8,361 nt of DNA from Pirellulales bacterium. Lineage in GTDB: Bacteria; Planctomycetota; Planctomycetia; Pirellulales; Thermoguttaceae. Shown here in pieces: positions 1 to 6,293 of this stretch. The notes beneath the pieces are model-generated. The model searched no databases, was not told the DNA's origin, and saw nothing but the letters and a program-made list of their open reading frames with translations. Every line of letters begins with the position of its first letter. Within the stretch, counting starts at the first letter, position 1. The DNA lies in NCBI GenBank assembly GCA_030617125.1, contig JAUWWA010000059.1:1-8361 (forward strand), given 5' to 3'. A program made the position numbers and the translations under genes.

Positions 1-602
1 GCGTCCCAGTCGGCCTTTCCGGCGAACTTCTGCTCGGCGGTCCGGCCGTGGACGGTCACCGCCGCGCCGCCGGTGGCCTCGATCGCACGGGCTACGTCGA
101 TCGCGTTGATCGAGCGACAGTCCGCACCAAGCCGGATTTTTGCGGTCACCGGCGTCGGGGTACACGCTCGAGCCACTCGGGCGACAATCGCGCCGACACG
201 ATCGGGATACCGCAACAGGTACGAGCCGCTTTCCGCTTTTTCGGAAACGTCACGGACCGGGCAGCCGAAATTGATGTCGACCACGCTGACGTGGAACTCC
301 TCGACCAATCGCCGGCCGACGGCGGCCAGTTTTCCCGGATCGTTGTCCCAAATCTGCACGGCCAGCGGCCGCGGCTCATCGGCGACACCCCAGAGTCGCT
401 CAGGCAGTGGGTCGCCACGTCGGTCGATTTCGAGGAACGCCCGCGCGCGAAGCATCACGGTTGTCGCAAGCCCAACGCCGCCCAGCCGTCGCGTGATCTG
501 CCGATAGGCGTGGTTCGTAAACCCTGCCATCGGCGCTTGCAGCACCGGAGGGTCGATCCATATCGTGCCGATGTATAGTGGTCGTAGCGATGCGCGACCC
601 AT
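1..602 (-). CDS. dus: tRNA-dihydrouridine synthase (Dus family), C-terminal part outside the window
   Basis: FMN-dependent enzyme that reduces specific uridines to dihydrouridine in the D-loop of tRNA, using NAD(P)H; cytoplasmic. About 200 residues of a family usually near 330 are visible. They cover most of the N-terminal TIM barrel; the helical tRNA-binding domain is beyond the left edge. Visible motifs: APMAGFT at residues 23-29 (flavin-binding start of the barrel), VVDINFGCPV at about 107-116 with Cys114 (family general acid), EKAESGSYLL at 121-130, VTAKIRLG at 152-159, and TVHGRTAEQKFAGKADW at about 183-199. This set is diagnostic of the DusB-like branch. The start is uncertain: the ATG at 602-600 is used here, but an in-frame ATG at 608-606 adds two residues, and neither has a clear Shine-Dalgarno. 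It lies 120 bases downstream of the 707-residue gene on the same strand, so it may be co-transcribed. Confidence 0.95.
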   Translation of the reverse strand, partial: MGRASLRPLYIGTIWIDPPVLQAPMAGFTNHAYRQITRRLGGVGLATTVMLRARAFLEIDRRGDPLPERLWGVADEPRPLAVQIWDNDPGKLAAVGRRLVEEFHVSVVDINFGCPVRDVSEKAESGSYLLRYPDRVGAIVARVARACTPTPVTAKIRLGADCRSINAIDVARAIEATGGAAVTVHGRTAEQKFAGKADWD

Positions 603-605
603 GGT

Positions 606-727
606 CATGAAGCCGCGACCGGTGGTCGCGCCCGAATTGCGATCACGACTGTTCCTTTGAGAATTGTTTTGGCGACATTATGCGTTTCATCGTTGTTTTC
701 GGCGCGACGGACGGTCGCAGCTTCATG
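606..727. repeat. Imperfect inverted repeat spanning the dus upstream gap
   Basis: The arm at 606-621 is the reverse complement of the arm at 712-727 with 15 of 16 positions matching; the single difference is a G/A position. The left arm covers the upstream candidate dus start codon (608-606). The right arm covers the stop codon of the 707-residue gene (725-723). In a minus-strand read-through transcript the arms could pair around about 90 bases. The function is unknown and could be attenuation or mRNA processing. A chance match of this quality within 120 bases is unlikely but not excluded. Confidence 0.5.
614..630 (-). promoter_or_regulatory. Short hairpin just upstream of the dus start
   Basis: A 7-bp perfect stem (CGCGACC at 614-620, GGTCGCG at 624-630) with a 3-base loop lies 6-12 bases upstream of the candidate dus starts. 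No T-tract follows on the minus strand, so it is not a typical intrinsic terminator. It shares bases with the left arm of the larger inverted repeat, so the two structures are mutually exclusive. A role in dus translation is inference only. Confidence 0.35.
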
Positions 728-2846
728 GTATAACCAGTGCGGCCATGAGTCGGCCGGCGGACACGTCGGCCGGCAACACCACTAGCGCGTATTCGGCGAT
801 TGCCCGATTGTAGTCGGTAAGCGTTTGCAGAAAGGCGAACGTCTCGTCGGTCTGCCGGCTGATGCCCGCCAGGATCCGCTCGAGCGAGCGGCTGTCGCCT
901 TCGTAGCTTGCGGCTGCGGCGGTTCGGGCACGGTCGGCCTCGACCACTGCCGTGGCACGCCCACGCATGCTTTCGGCCAGAACGGGAATCGTCGCCGCCA
1001 GCCGCCGCAACGGCCACGACTCGACCAGCTTGCGGGGTTGCTCGCCGAGCTTCAGCAGGTACGGTCCCGAGTGCGGCGTCGTGTCGGGAATGGGCCACTG
1101 GGTATCCGACTCGCGGCCGATCCGTCGAGCCAACTCGAACTGGGCCTCGACCAGCGCAGCGTGCGCCTCGTGCACGGCTGCCGCGGTCGTCAACTTCGCC
1201 GAACGCAGCCGGAGCACACCGCGGCGGTCCTCCCGCGGAACCAGGGCAACCAGGTCGTCGACCAACTCGGCCTGGAAGAGGACCACGTGGTACTCCGCTG
1301 CCCGCTGCCGGGCCTGCCAATACGCCTCGATCATCCCAAACCGAGCCGCTGCCGGGCCGCTCCGCAAGCACGCTTCCAAGGTGATTGGCGAGCCGGTTTT
1401 CTCCGGCAGAGAGCGGTCCCAATGCAAAGCAAGCGCCAGTTGTTTGGCCCGGCTGCCGGGCGTGGCGTCGACCAATCCCGAGTACAATGCCGGCGCCGTC
1501 GCGCGCGGCGATGATCCCTTGGAAGGCGGCGGCAAGGTTTCGGAAACCGGTTGCGATGGCGAGGTATCCTCCACAACCGGTTTTTCAGTCTTCCTGGGAA
1601 TCGGCTCCAACGGCGCCGGCTCGACCGGCACGAGAGGTCGCTTCGACAGTTCGGGCTTCGGCTGCACGGCTTCCTCCTCTGGCGCGAATGGTGCGGACTC
1701 GGTCAGCGGCTGCACCAATACAGGCCCGGTCTTGTGCGACGGCGCCGATGGCGCCCAGCCGGAATCCGACGATGACGGTTGTTTCTCAGATCCCTCCGGG
1801 ATCTTGCGGGGCGTCGCCGGGGTTCCGGGCGTCTTCTCGGGCCGGACCGCCAGTGTCGGGACCGGCTCTTCGTGCCCGGCACGTTCGACTTCCGGTCGCC
1901 CGTTGAATGTGCCGATCCGCCTCGGAGCATCCTCCAAAACCAGGGGCCGGATCTCCGCCCGCTTCGACTGGATGAGCATCGCGACCACCTCTTGTGCGCT
2001 GGTCCCCGGCGAAACCACGGCTAAGGCGTAATCGGCGATGTCGCGGTTGTACAGGCAGACGCAGCGGATGAACGCCTGCTGCTGCCTAAGACACTGGCTC
2101 ATGCAGGTCAGAACGGCCGACAGTTCGAGTTGACCTTGCCGCCGCGCGTCGAGAGTTGCCGCCAAGGCGTCTTGTGCCGCCAAGACCGCTGATGCCCGTC
2201 CATCGATCGCCCGGCAACGGATCGGCAGCGTGCGGTCGATCAACCTCGCCGCCGCGGGCGCGCGCCGCCGGGCAAACAGGTTGTCGAAATGCGTCACGTA
2301 CGAGCCGACGTGCGGCCGATCGGCGGGCAATGGCAGTGGGGCGCTGGCCGGGAGCAGCGCTAACGCAGCCAAGTCGTGCTGGGCCACGACCGCCGCCACC
2401 TCCGCCTCTTGCAACACCGCCGCCGAAGACGCCTGCGCCGTCCGCAGCAACGCGGCCGGGTCCTCTTTCACGCCTTCAAACTCGGCTATCTGACGCAGTC
2501 GACGATCGTGCTCCAAACTAAAGTGATACATGGCCACCGCCTCGACGAGCCGCCAATAGGCGTGGGTCACTTCGAGTTGCCGCTTTCGATCGTTGCTGGC
2601 CGACACGGCCGTCAGCAGGGTTAACGGGCGGCCGGTCAACCGGTGTCCCGGCGGAAGGATCATCGCTTCGGCCACCATCTCCGGCGGCGTCAAGCGATAA
2701 CGTCCAGGCTCCTCGGGTGCTTGGGACTCGGCTGTTTGAGGTTCGACGGCCGCCTTGGGAGCCGATTGCGACGGAACCGAATCGCCGGTCGCATCTGCCA
2801 ACTGGCTAAACAAGAAACATCCGATGATCATTGTAGTAGAGTACAT
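723..2846 (-). CDS. Exported TolC-like helical protein with internal duplication (707 aa), function unknown
   Basis: Probably exported. A hydrophobic N-terminus (residues 6-16) ends in an AxA-type cleavage site (Ala17-Asp-Ala19), though without the usual basic residues before it. The body has two related, mostly alpha-helical units: about 71-292 and 484-706. Paired landmarks keep an almost constant offset of 412-413 residues: TG..P.TL at 71/484, AYW at 96/508, YH at 107/519, PH.G.Y at 179-183/592-596, T[LI]P at 206/619, GRA at 216/629, and YNR.IA[DE]YAL at 266/679. The YNR.IA.YAL ending resembles the last helix of TolC-type outer-membrane efflux proteins. No beta-barrel segment is obvious. 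A proline- and charge-rich linker (about 300-450) separates the units. The ATG at 2846 was chosen because AGGA lies 10 bases upstream; Met6 is an alternative. Expressed from the promoter at 2900-2928. The resemblance to TolC is by eye, so the functional class stays open. Confidence 0.85.
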   Translation of the reverse strand: MYSTTMIIGCFLFSQLADATGDSVPSQSAPKAAVEPQTAESQAPEEPGRYRLTPPEMVAEAMILPPGHRLTGRPLTLLTAVSASNDRKRQLEVTHAYWRLVEAVAMYHFSLEHDRRLRQIAEFEGVKEDPAALLRTAQASSAAVLQEAEVAAVVAQHDLAALALLPASAPLPLPADRPHVGSYVTHFDNLFARRRAPAAARLIDRTLPIRCRAIDGRASAVLAAQDALAATLDARRQGQLELSAVLTCMSQCLRQQQAFIRCVCLYNRDIADYALAVVSPGTSAQEVVAMLIQSKRAEIRPLVLEDAPRRIGTFNGRPEVERAGHEEPVPTLAVRPEKTPGTPATPRKIPEGSEKQPSSSDSGWAPSAPSHKTGPVLVQPLTESAPFAPEEEAVQPKPELSKRPLVPVEPAPLEPIPRKTEKPVVEDTSPSQPVSETLPPPSKGSSPRATAPALYSGLVDATPGSRAKQLALALHWDRSLPEKTGSPITLEACLRSGPAAARFGMIEAYWQARQRAAEYHVVLFQAELVDDLVALVPREDRRGVLRLRSAKLTTAAAVHEAHAALVEAQFELARRIGRESDTQWPIPDTTPHSGPYLLKLGEQPRKLVESWPLRRLAATIPVLAESMRGRATAVVEADRARTAAAASYEGDSRSLERILAGISRQTDETFAFLQTLTDYNRAIAEYALVVLPADVSAGRLMAALVIP

Positions 2847-2899
2847 TGGCGCAATGTCCTAAGCGGTACAGGGTAGTATTTGCAAAGTGGCGCACAGTT

Positions 2900-2928
2900 A
2901 GACTATGACTTTCGCGAAGCAAAGTCAA
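2900..2928 (-). promoter_or_regulatory. Sigma70-type promoter with dyad in the spacer, for the 707-aa gene
   Basis: On the minus strand TTGACT (2928-2923) is followed after exactly 17 bases by TAGTCT (2905-2900). The -35 box matches consensus at 5 of 6 positions and the -10 box at 3 of 6. The predicted start of transcription is near 2893, giving a leader of about 47 bases before the ATG at 2846. The spacer contains GACTTT (2907-2912) and its inverse AAAGTC (2921-2926), eight bases apart, a possible operator or a chance hairpin. Confidence 0.5.
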
Positions 2929-3075
2929 TCCCTGGGCGGCGTCACGGACTACCCGGGGCGCCGTTTAGCAAGATCCAACCGGAGGACGCGACCGATTCCA
3001 CATCAACAGGCAGCAAACCACCGCTCGCCGCCTGTGTTGTGATCGCGACCGATGCTACGGCGACGGCCGATCGTC

Positions 3076-3291
3076 CTAGCGAGGTTTCCTTTTCGGCGTT
3101 GGTGCTTCCACGTCGTTCCGGTCTGAGTCGTGCCAGAGGGGCAGGCCTCTTTTGACACGCTCGGCAAGTACGCTAAGCTTCTCCTTCGTTCCAGGCATGG
3201 CGTCGGCGGGATCAAACAAGCCACAATCGACTTCCGGCGGCTCGAAATCCCACAAACCCATTTTGATTGCTTCCAATACGGATTTCGGCAC
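3076..3291 (-). CDS. Small conserved-looking hypothetical protein (71 aa)
   Basis: A soluble acidic/basic mixed protein with no membrane segment or signal peptide and no known catalytic motif. Key stretches: SVLEAIKMGLWDFEP near the N-terminus, FDPADAMPGTKEKL in the middle, and AERVKRGLPLWHDSDRND towards the end, followed by a basic tail (PTPKRKPR). I recall similar small proteins as common in planctomycete genomes, but I cannot confirm a family name; function unknown. The GTG at 3291-3289 is preferred as start: AAGGAG (3304-3299) sits seven bases upstream, and the upstream ATG at 3309 would put this ribosome site inside the coding region and add six non-conserved-looking residues. It has its own promoter (3437-3465) and reads away from the antiporter operon. 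Confidence 0.82.
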   Translation of the reverse strand: MPKSVLEAIKMGLWDFEPPEVDCGLFDPADAMPGTKEKLSVLAERVKRGLPLWHDSDRNDVEAPTPKRKPR

Positions 3292-3298
3292 AATAGCG

Positions 3299-3304
3299 CT
3301 CCTT
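3299..3304 (-). promoter_or_regulatory. Ribosome binding site that sets the GTG start of the 71-aa gene
   Basis: AAGGAG on the minus strand, seven bases before GTG (3291-3289). It overlaps the first codons of a longer reading of the same frame that starts at the ATG at 3309. This argues that the GTG, not the ATG, is the real initiation codon. Confidence 0.75.
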
Positions 3305-3436
3305 CCCATTCTGTCCAGTGTGTTCGGGTCAGTCCACCCACAAAACTCCAGAAAAGCCGGCTGGCACTCCGCAGAAAAAAGCTGTGGAAAGCGATTTCAG
3401 TCGTCGACCCAACGTCGAAAATGCACGTATTTCGCT

Positions 3437-3465
3437 AATAAATACTTTTCTGCCAAAAATGTCAA
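3437..3465 (-). promoter_or_regulatory. Strong sigma70-type promoter for the 71-aa gene
   Basis: On the minus strand a perfect -35 TTGACA (3465-3460), a 17-base A+T-rich spacer, and a -10 TTTATT (3442-3437, 4 of 6 consensus). Transcription would begin near 3430, giving a leader of about 140 bases before the GTG at 3291. That is long for such a small gene. The leader contains a short TCGAC/GTCGA hairpin near 3400-3420 but no clear regulatory fold. Confidence 0.6.
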
Positions 3466-3474
3466 GTAGACTTT

Positions 3475-3542
3475 GGCGACAGAGGCTAATTCCTCGTCGG
3501 TGGCCGTTTCAAGTCCCGCCCCTTGAGGGAATTAGCTTCGCC
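3475..3542. repeat. Long imperfect inverted repeat between divergent promoters
   Basis: Two-part dyad. The outer stem is GGCGA (3475-3479) with TCGCC (3538-3542). The inner stem is GCTAATTCC (3485-3493) with GGAATTAGC (3528-3536), nine perfect pairs, extendable by two pairs past a one-base bulge. The loop of about 30 bases contains GTTTCAAGTCCC but does not fold as a tRNA T-arm. As DNA it could be an operator or a small relic element; as RNA it would be a hairpin on either strand. There is no T-tract. Confidence 0.5.
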
Positions 3543-3579
3543 AGCTTGCCGCCGAGGCCAGCAAAGTGGGAATATTACA

Positions 3580-3588
3580 TGCTATAAG
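3580..3588 (+). promoter_or_regulatory. Candidate extended -10 promoter for the antiporter-USP operon
   Basis: TGCTATAAG matches the extended -10 pattern (TGnTATAAT) at all but the last base. No good -35 lies 16-18 bases upstream, which extended -10 promoters tolerate. Transcription would start near 3595 and give a leader of about 165 bases. An overlapping TAGAAT at 3589-3594 is an alternative -10. Confidence 0.35.
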
Positions 3589-3759
3589 TAGAATAGACTA
3601 CGTTTTCCGGAGTGCGCATCTTCGAGCAGCTTTCGACGTCAAGACGCAGGCGGGGGCTTGATTTTCCTCCCACAATTCGATCAGTTGTTACGTCGTCGAG
3701 TATGCGGCAATCGCCTCGCGGTGTGATAGTCGCCGGGATAGAACGAAGGTAGAAACGGC

Positions 3760-5343
3760 ATGGACTACGCGCACAGTTCCCGGAGTTCCAATACATTCCT
3801 ATCGGCTGCCATAGCAATCGTCTTGGTAGCGTACATCCTGACAGCCTTGGCGGGATTACCCCAGAAGGCAACCGACAAGATTAGGCACGCGAGCCACGAT
3901 CACCGTGAGGCCCAACCGCACGATGTGGGAACGTCCGAGGAACACAGCCCCGGCGAATATGCTCCCCACGTGGTCGATGCCGAGCATCCCGCGCTGTGGA
4001 TGGTAATTCCGTTCGCGTTGCTTTTGGGTGCGATAGCCGTACTTCCACTGATTCCAGCAACGGAGCACTGGTGGGAGAGCAATCGCAATCGGTTTTTCGT
4101 GGCGGCCGTGCTGGGGGCCGTCACGTTGTTGTACTACCTGGTCCTTCACGAGCACCCGATCGAAGCGCACTGGCTTGGGTATGATACGGTGCACCCGTCG
4201 AAGACCGGCATCAACTGGCTGCTTGGCGGAACGGTCTTCGCCAATGCCGTTTTCAACGAATACATCCCTTTCATCATGCTGCTGTTCAGCCTGTACACGA
4301 TCAGCGGCGGGATTCGGATTGAGGGTGATCTGCGCGCTCACCCGTTGACCAACTCGGCGTTCATCGCCACCGGTGGCTTGCTGGCCAGCTTTATCGGCAC
4401 CACCGGCGCGGCGATGCTGCTGATCCGTCCTTTGCTAGAAACCAACAAGGAGCGCAAGCACGTCAAGCACACGGTGATCTTTTTCATTTTCGTGGTGTGC
4501 AATTGCGGCGGATGTTTGCTGCCGATCGGCGATCCGCCGTTGTTCCTGGGCTACCTGCGCGGGGTCCCCTTCCTTTGGACCTTCAAACTATGGCCGGCGT
4601 GGTTGTTCGTCAATGCATGTCTGATCGGCATCTACTACGCATGGGATCATTTCTGGTGCTACCCGCGCGAGAAACCGCTCGATATCGCAATAGACGAGAC
4701 CCGAACCCGGGGGGTGAAGTTCTCGGGCGTATGGCCCAACGCGCTGCTGCTGGTCGGTGTGGTCCTTTCGGTTGCACTGTTCGATCCGAAGAAGACCCTG
4801 CCGGGAACTGACTGGCATCCATGGCTTTACCTGCGGGAGATTGCCCAGCTCGGGTTCGTGGCGCTGTCGCTGATCTGGGGTAGCCAAGCGGTCCGCCAGG
4901 CAAACCGCTTCAACTACCACGCCATCCTCGAGGTGGCCGCGCTGTTCTTCGGGATTTTCATCTGTATGCAGCCGCCGCTGCAGATCCTCGGCATCAGGGG
5001 ACCGCAACTCGGGCTTTCGACGCCGATACACTTCTTCTGGCTCACCGGCAGCCTTTCCGCGGTGTTGGACAACGCCCCGACCTACGTGGTGTTCTTCGAG
5101 ACCGCCAAGACTCTTGGCGGCACGAACCTGGTGGCCGGCGTTGCCGAATCGCTCCTGATCGCCGTCAGCCTTGGCGCGGTCTTCATGGGCGCGATGACGT
5201 ACATCGGCAACGGCCCGAACTTTATGGTCAAGGCCATCGCCGAGAAATCAGGCATTCGCATGCCCAGCTTCTTCGGATACATGCTCTATAGTCTCGGCAT
5301 CTTGGTGCCGCTGCTGATCGTTACGAGTTGGATATTCCTGTGA
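3760..5343 (+). CDS. Sodium:proton antiporter, NhaD/CitMHS-like ion transporter family (527 aa)
   Basis: Polytopic inner-membrane carrier of the ion-transporter superfamily, most likely exchanging Na+ (or Li+) for H+; a carboxylate substrate is possible because related proteins are labelled CitMHS. About 11-13 hydrophobic segments are visible, the first at about 13-33. Signature stretches: FIGTTGAA at 211-218, [16 protein letters not shown] around Asp258-Pro-Pro260, LDNAPTY around Asp437-Asn438, and YIGNGPNF around 481-488. These polar breaks in helices are the usual ion-binding elements of the superfamily. Between the first two membrane segments lies an unusual His-rich stretch with His at 43, 46, 48, 54, 62, 70 and 76. 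The start is supported by GAAGGT nine bases upstream. It is the first gene of an operon with the universal stress protein 31 bases downstream. Family assignment is secure; the substrate is inferred. Confidence 0.92.
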   Translation: MDYAHSSRSSNTFLSAAIAIVLVAYILTALAGLPQKATDKIRHASHDHREAQPHDVGTSEEHSPGEYAPHVVDAEHPALWMVIPFALLLGAIAVLPLIPATEHWWESNRNRFFVAAVLGAVTLLYYLVLHEHPIEAHWLGYDTVHPSKTGINWLLGGTVFANAVFNEYIPFIMLLFSLYTISGGIRIEGDLRAHPLTNSAFIATGGLLASFIGTTGAAMLLIRPLLETNKERKHVKHTVIFFIFVVCNCGGCLLPIGDPPLFLGYLRGVPFLWTFKLWPAWLFVNACLIGIYYAWDHFWCYPREKPLDIAIDETRTRGVKFSGVWPNALLLVGVVLSVALFDPKKTLPGTDWHPWLYLREIAQLGFVALSLIWGSQAVRQANRFNYHAILEVAALFFGIFICMQPPLQILGIRGPQLGLSTPIHFFWLTGSLSAVLDNAPTYVVFFETAKTLGGTNLVAGVAESLLIAVSLGAVFMGAMTYIGNGPNFMVKAIAEKSGIRMPSFFGYMLYSLGILVPLLIVTSWIFL

Positions 5344-5360
5344 TCACAATCGACATGGAC

Positions 5361-5366
5361 AGGAGG
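5361..5366 (+). promoter_or_regulatory. Strong ribosome binding site of the universal stress protein gene
   Basis: A perfect AGGAGG lies eight bases before the ATG at 5375, inside the 31-base gap after the antiporter stop. It is much stronger than the antiporter's own site, so the stress protein may be translated at a higher rate from the shared mRNA. Confidence 0.8.
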
Positions 5367-5374
5367 AGAGGGCC

Positions 5375-6202
5375 ATGATCAAACGAATCCTCGTTGGCCT
5401 GGCCGGAACGCCGCTCACGCCGGTGGCCGTTCGCCACGCCCTGGAACTGGCCGGGCGACACGACGCTCAAGTGACCGGCGTAACAGTGGTCGACGTGAAG
5501 CGACTGACGCACATTGGGGCGGCCCCCATCGGCGCCGGCGGCGTGGCCGAGGAACTCCGCGAGCATCGCATGCACGTCACTGAAGAGCATGTCGAGAAAG
5601 CCATTGCCGAGTTCGAATCGGCGTGCAAGGACGCTGACGTCAAGTACACGGTCGATCGCGAGATGGGGGACGAATTCGCGTTGATGACCTCGCTGGCCCG
5701 ATACCACGACCTGATGATCTTCGGCATGCGAAGCATTTTCGACTGTGGCCTGGGCGTCGATCCCCCCAATGCACTCGGCCGGTTGATCGGCCAAGGGGTC
5801 CGGCCGATCGTGGCGGTCGGCGGCCAGTTTCGGCCGGTTCGACGGGTGCTGATGGCGTACAGCGGGTCGCTCGAATCGGCCAAGACAATCAAACAATTCA
5901 TCCAGTCGCGAGTGTGGCCGGACTTGTCGCTTAGGATTGTCACCTGCCACGGCGACCGGGACGAGGCACGCCGCCGGCTGACCGAGATGGCCGAATACTG
6001 CGGCGCGCACGGATTCGACCCGGAAACGGAACATCTTGCCGAATCGCCCAAGCACGAGATCCTCGCCCACGCCGCCGAATGGGACGCCGACATGATCGTG
6101 TTGGGGAACAGTGTGCGTAGCTACCTGATGCGGAAGATCTTTGGTGAGACGGCACTGCACGTGATCCAACACGCCGATCGGCTGCTCTTCCTATCGCAGT
6201 AG
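5375..6202 (+). CDS. Universal stress protein with tandem USP domains (275 aa)
   Basis: A cytoplasmic regulator-like protein with two UspA-type Rossmann-like domains: about 1-148 and 154-274. Each begins with the typical first strand (IKRILVGLAG at 2-11; VRRVLMAYSGS at 155-165) and ends with the typical last strands (DLMIFGM at 112-118 to PIVAVG at 144-149; DADMIVLGN at 237-245 to RLLFLS at 269-274). The length fits a two-domain USP. In domain 2 the nucleotide motif G-2x-G-9x-G-(S/T) reads Gly244-x2-Val247-x9-Gly257-Glu258. Domain 1 has Gly117 but no clear second glycine. ATP binding may therefore be weak or altered. Co-transcribed with the antiporter, as is common for USP proteins paired with membrane transporters, so it probably modulates transport or responds to salt/pH stress; that link is inference. 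Confidence 0.92.
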   Translation: MIKRILVGLAGTPLTPVAVRHALELAGRHDAQVTGVTVVDVKRLTHIGAAPIGAGGVAEELREHRMHVTEEHVEKAIAEFESACKDADVKYTVDREMGDEFALMTSLARYHDLMIFGMRSIFDCGLGVDPPNALGRLIGQGVRPIVAVGGQFRPVRRVLMAYSGSLESAKTIKQFIQSRVWPDLSLRIVTCHGDRDEARRRLTEMAEYCGAHGFDPETEHLAESPKHEILAHAAEWDADMIVLGNSVRSYLMRKIFGETALHVIQHADRLLFLSQ

Positions 6203-6226
6203 GTCACCTCCCCTTTTGCGGTTTCC

Positions 6227-6259
6227 CGTGATGAGTTAGCATAAGGCAGTTTCATCACG
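6227..6259. repeat. Inverted repeat between usp and rnd
   Basis: CGTGATGA (6227-6234) and TCATCACG (6252-6259) form an 8-bp perfect stem with a 17-base loop. It begins 25 bases after the stress protein stop and ends 34 bases before the RNase D start. There is no T-tract after it, so a standard intrinsic terminator is not shown. It could be a rho-type end, a processing hairpin or an operator for rnd. Confidence 0.45.
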
Positions 6260-6277
6260 CTGCAAGCGCGGCCATCC

Positions 6278-6284
6278 AAGGGAG
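6278..6284 (+). promoter_or_regulatory. Ribosome binding site for the GTG start of rnd
   Basis: AAGGGAG nine bases before GTG (6294-6296). A nearby ATG at 6286 lies in another frame, is only one base from this site, and opens a frame that ends quickly, so GTG is the better start. Confidence 0.65.
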
Positions 6285-6293
6285 CATGGAAAC

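Larger units (their letters stand above)
3292..3759. other. Divergent intergenic region (468 bases), no convincing gene
   Basis: Lies between the leftward 71-residue gene and the rightward antiporter operon. The open frames here are short, low in recognisable protein signal, and mutually overlapping, so I call no gene. What can be seen is a leftward promoter (3437-3465), a long imperfect inverted repeat (3475-3542), a candidate rightward extended -10 promoter (3580-3588), and the antiporter ribosome site. The region is richer in A+T than the flanking genes around 3420-3470 and 3570-3600, as expected for promoters. Confidence 0.7.

Noticed and set aside
643..1422. Minus-strand 259-codon frame
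   Set aside because: Shadow frame inside the 707-residue gene; Arg/Gly/Pro-rich translation typical of an out-of-frame high-G+C read.
1600..1950. Repetitive-looking proline/charge-rich segment, considered as a DNA repeat
   Set aside because: It encodes the low-complexity linker of the 707-residue protein; no exact tandem unit is visible at DNA level.
952..2031. Long plus-strand open frame (359 codons) opposite the 707-residue gene
   Set aside because: Low-complexity Gly/Ser/Arg-rich translation with no motif. The minus-strand gene has a promoter, a ribosome site, a signal peptide and an internal repeat.
3152..3469. Overlapping small plus-strand frames in the 3130-3590 region
   Set aside because: They overlap each other and the 71-residue gene, lack good ribosome sites, and their translations show no domain-like pattern.
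3506..3520. GTTTCAAGTCCCGCC resembling a tRNA T-loop, possible tRNA or attachment-site remnant
   Set aside because: The flanking five-base stems do not pair, and no acceptor, anticodon or CCA structure surrounds it.
5321..6172. Minus-strand 283-codon frame opposite the stress protein gene
   Set aside because: Antisense shadow. The plus strand encodes a clear two-domain USP with a perfect Shine-Dalgarno.
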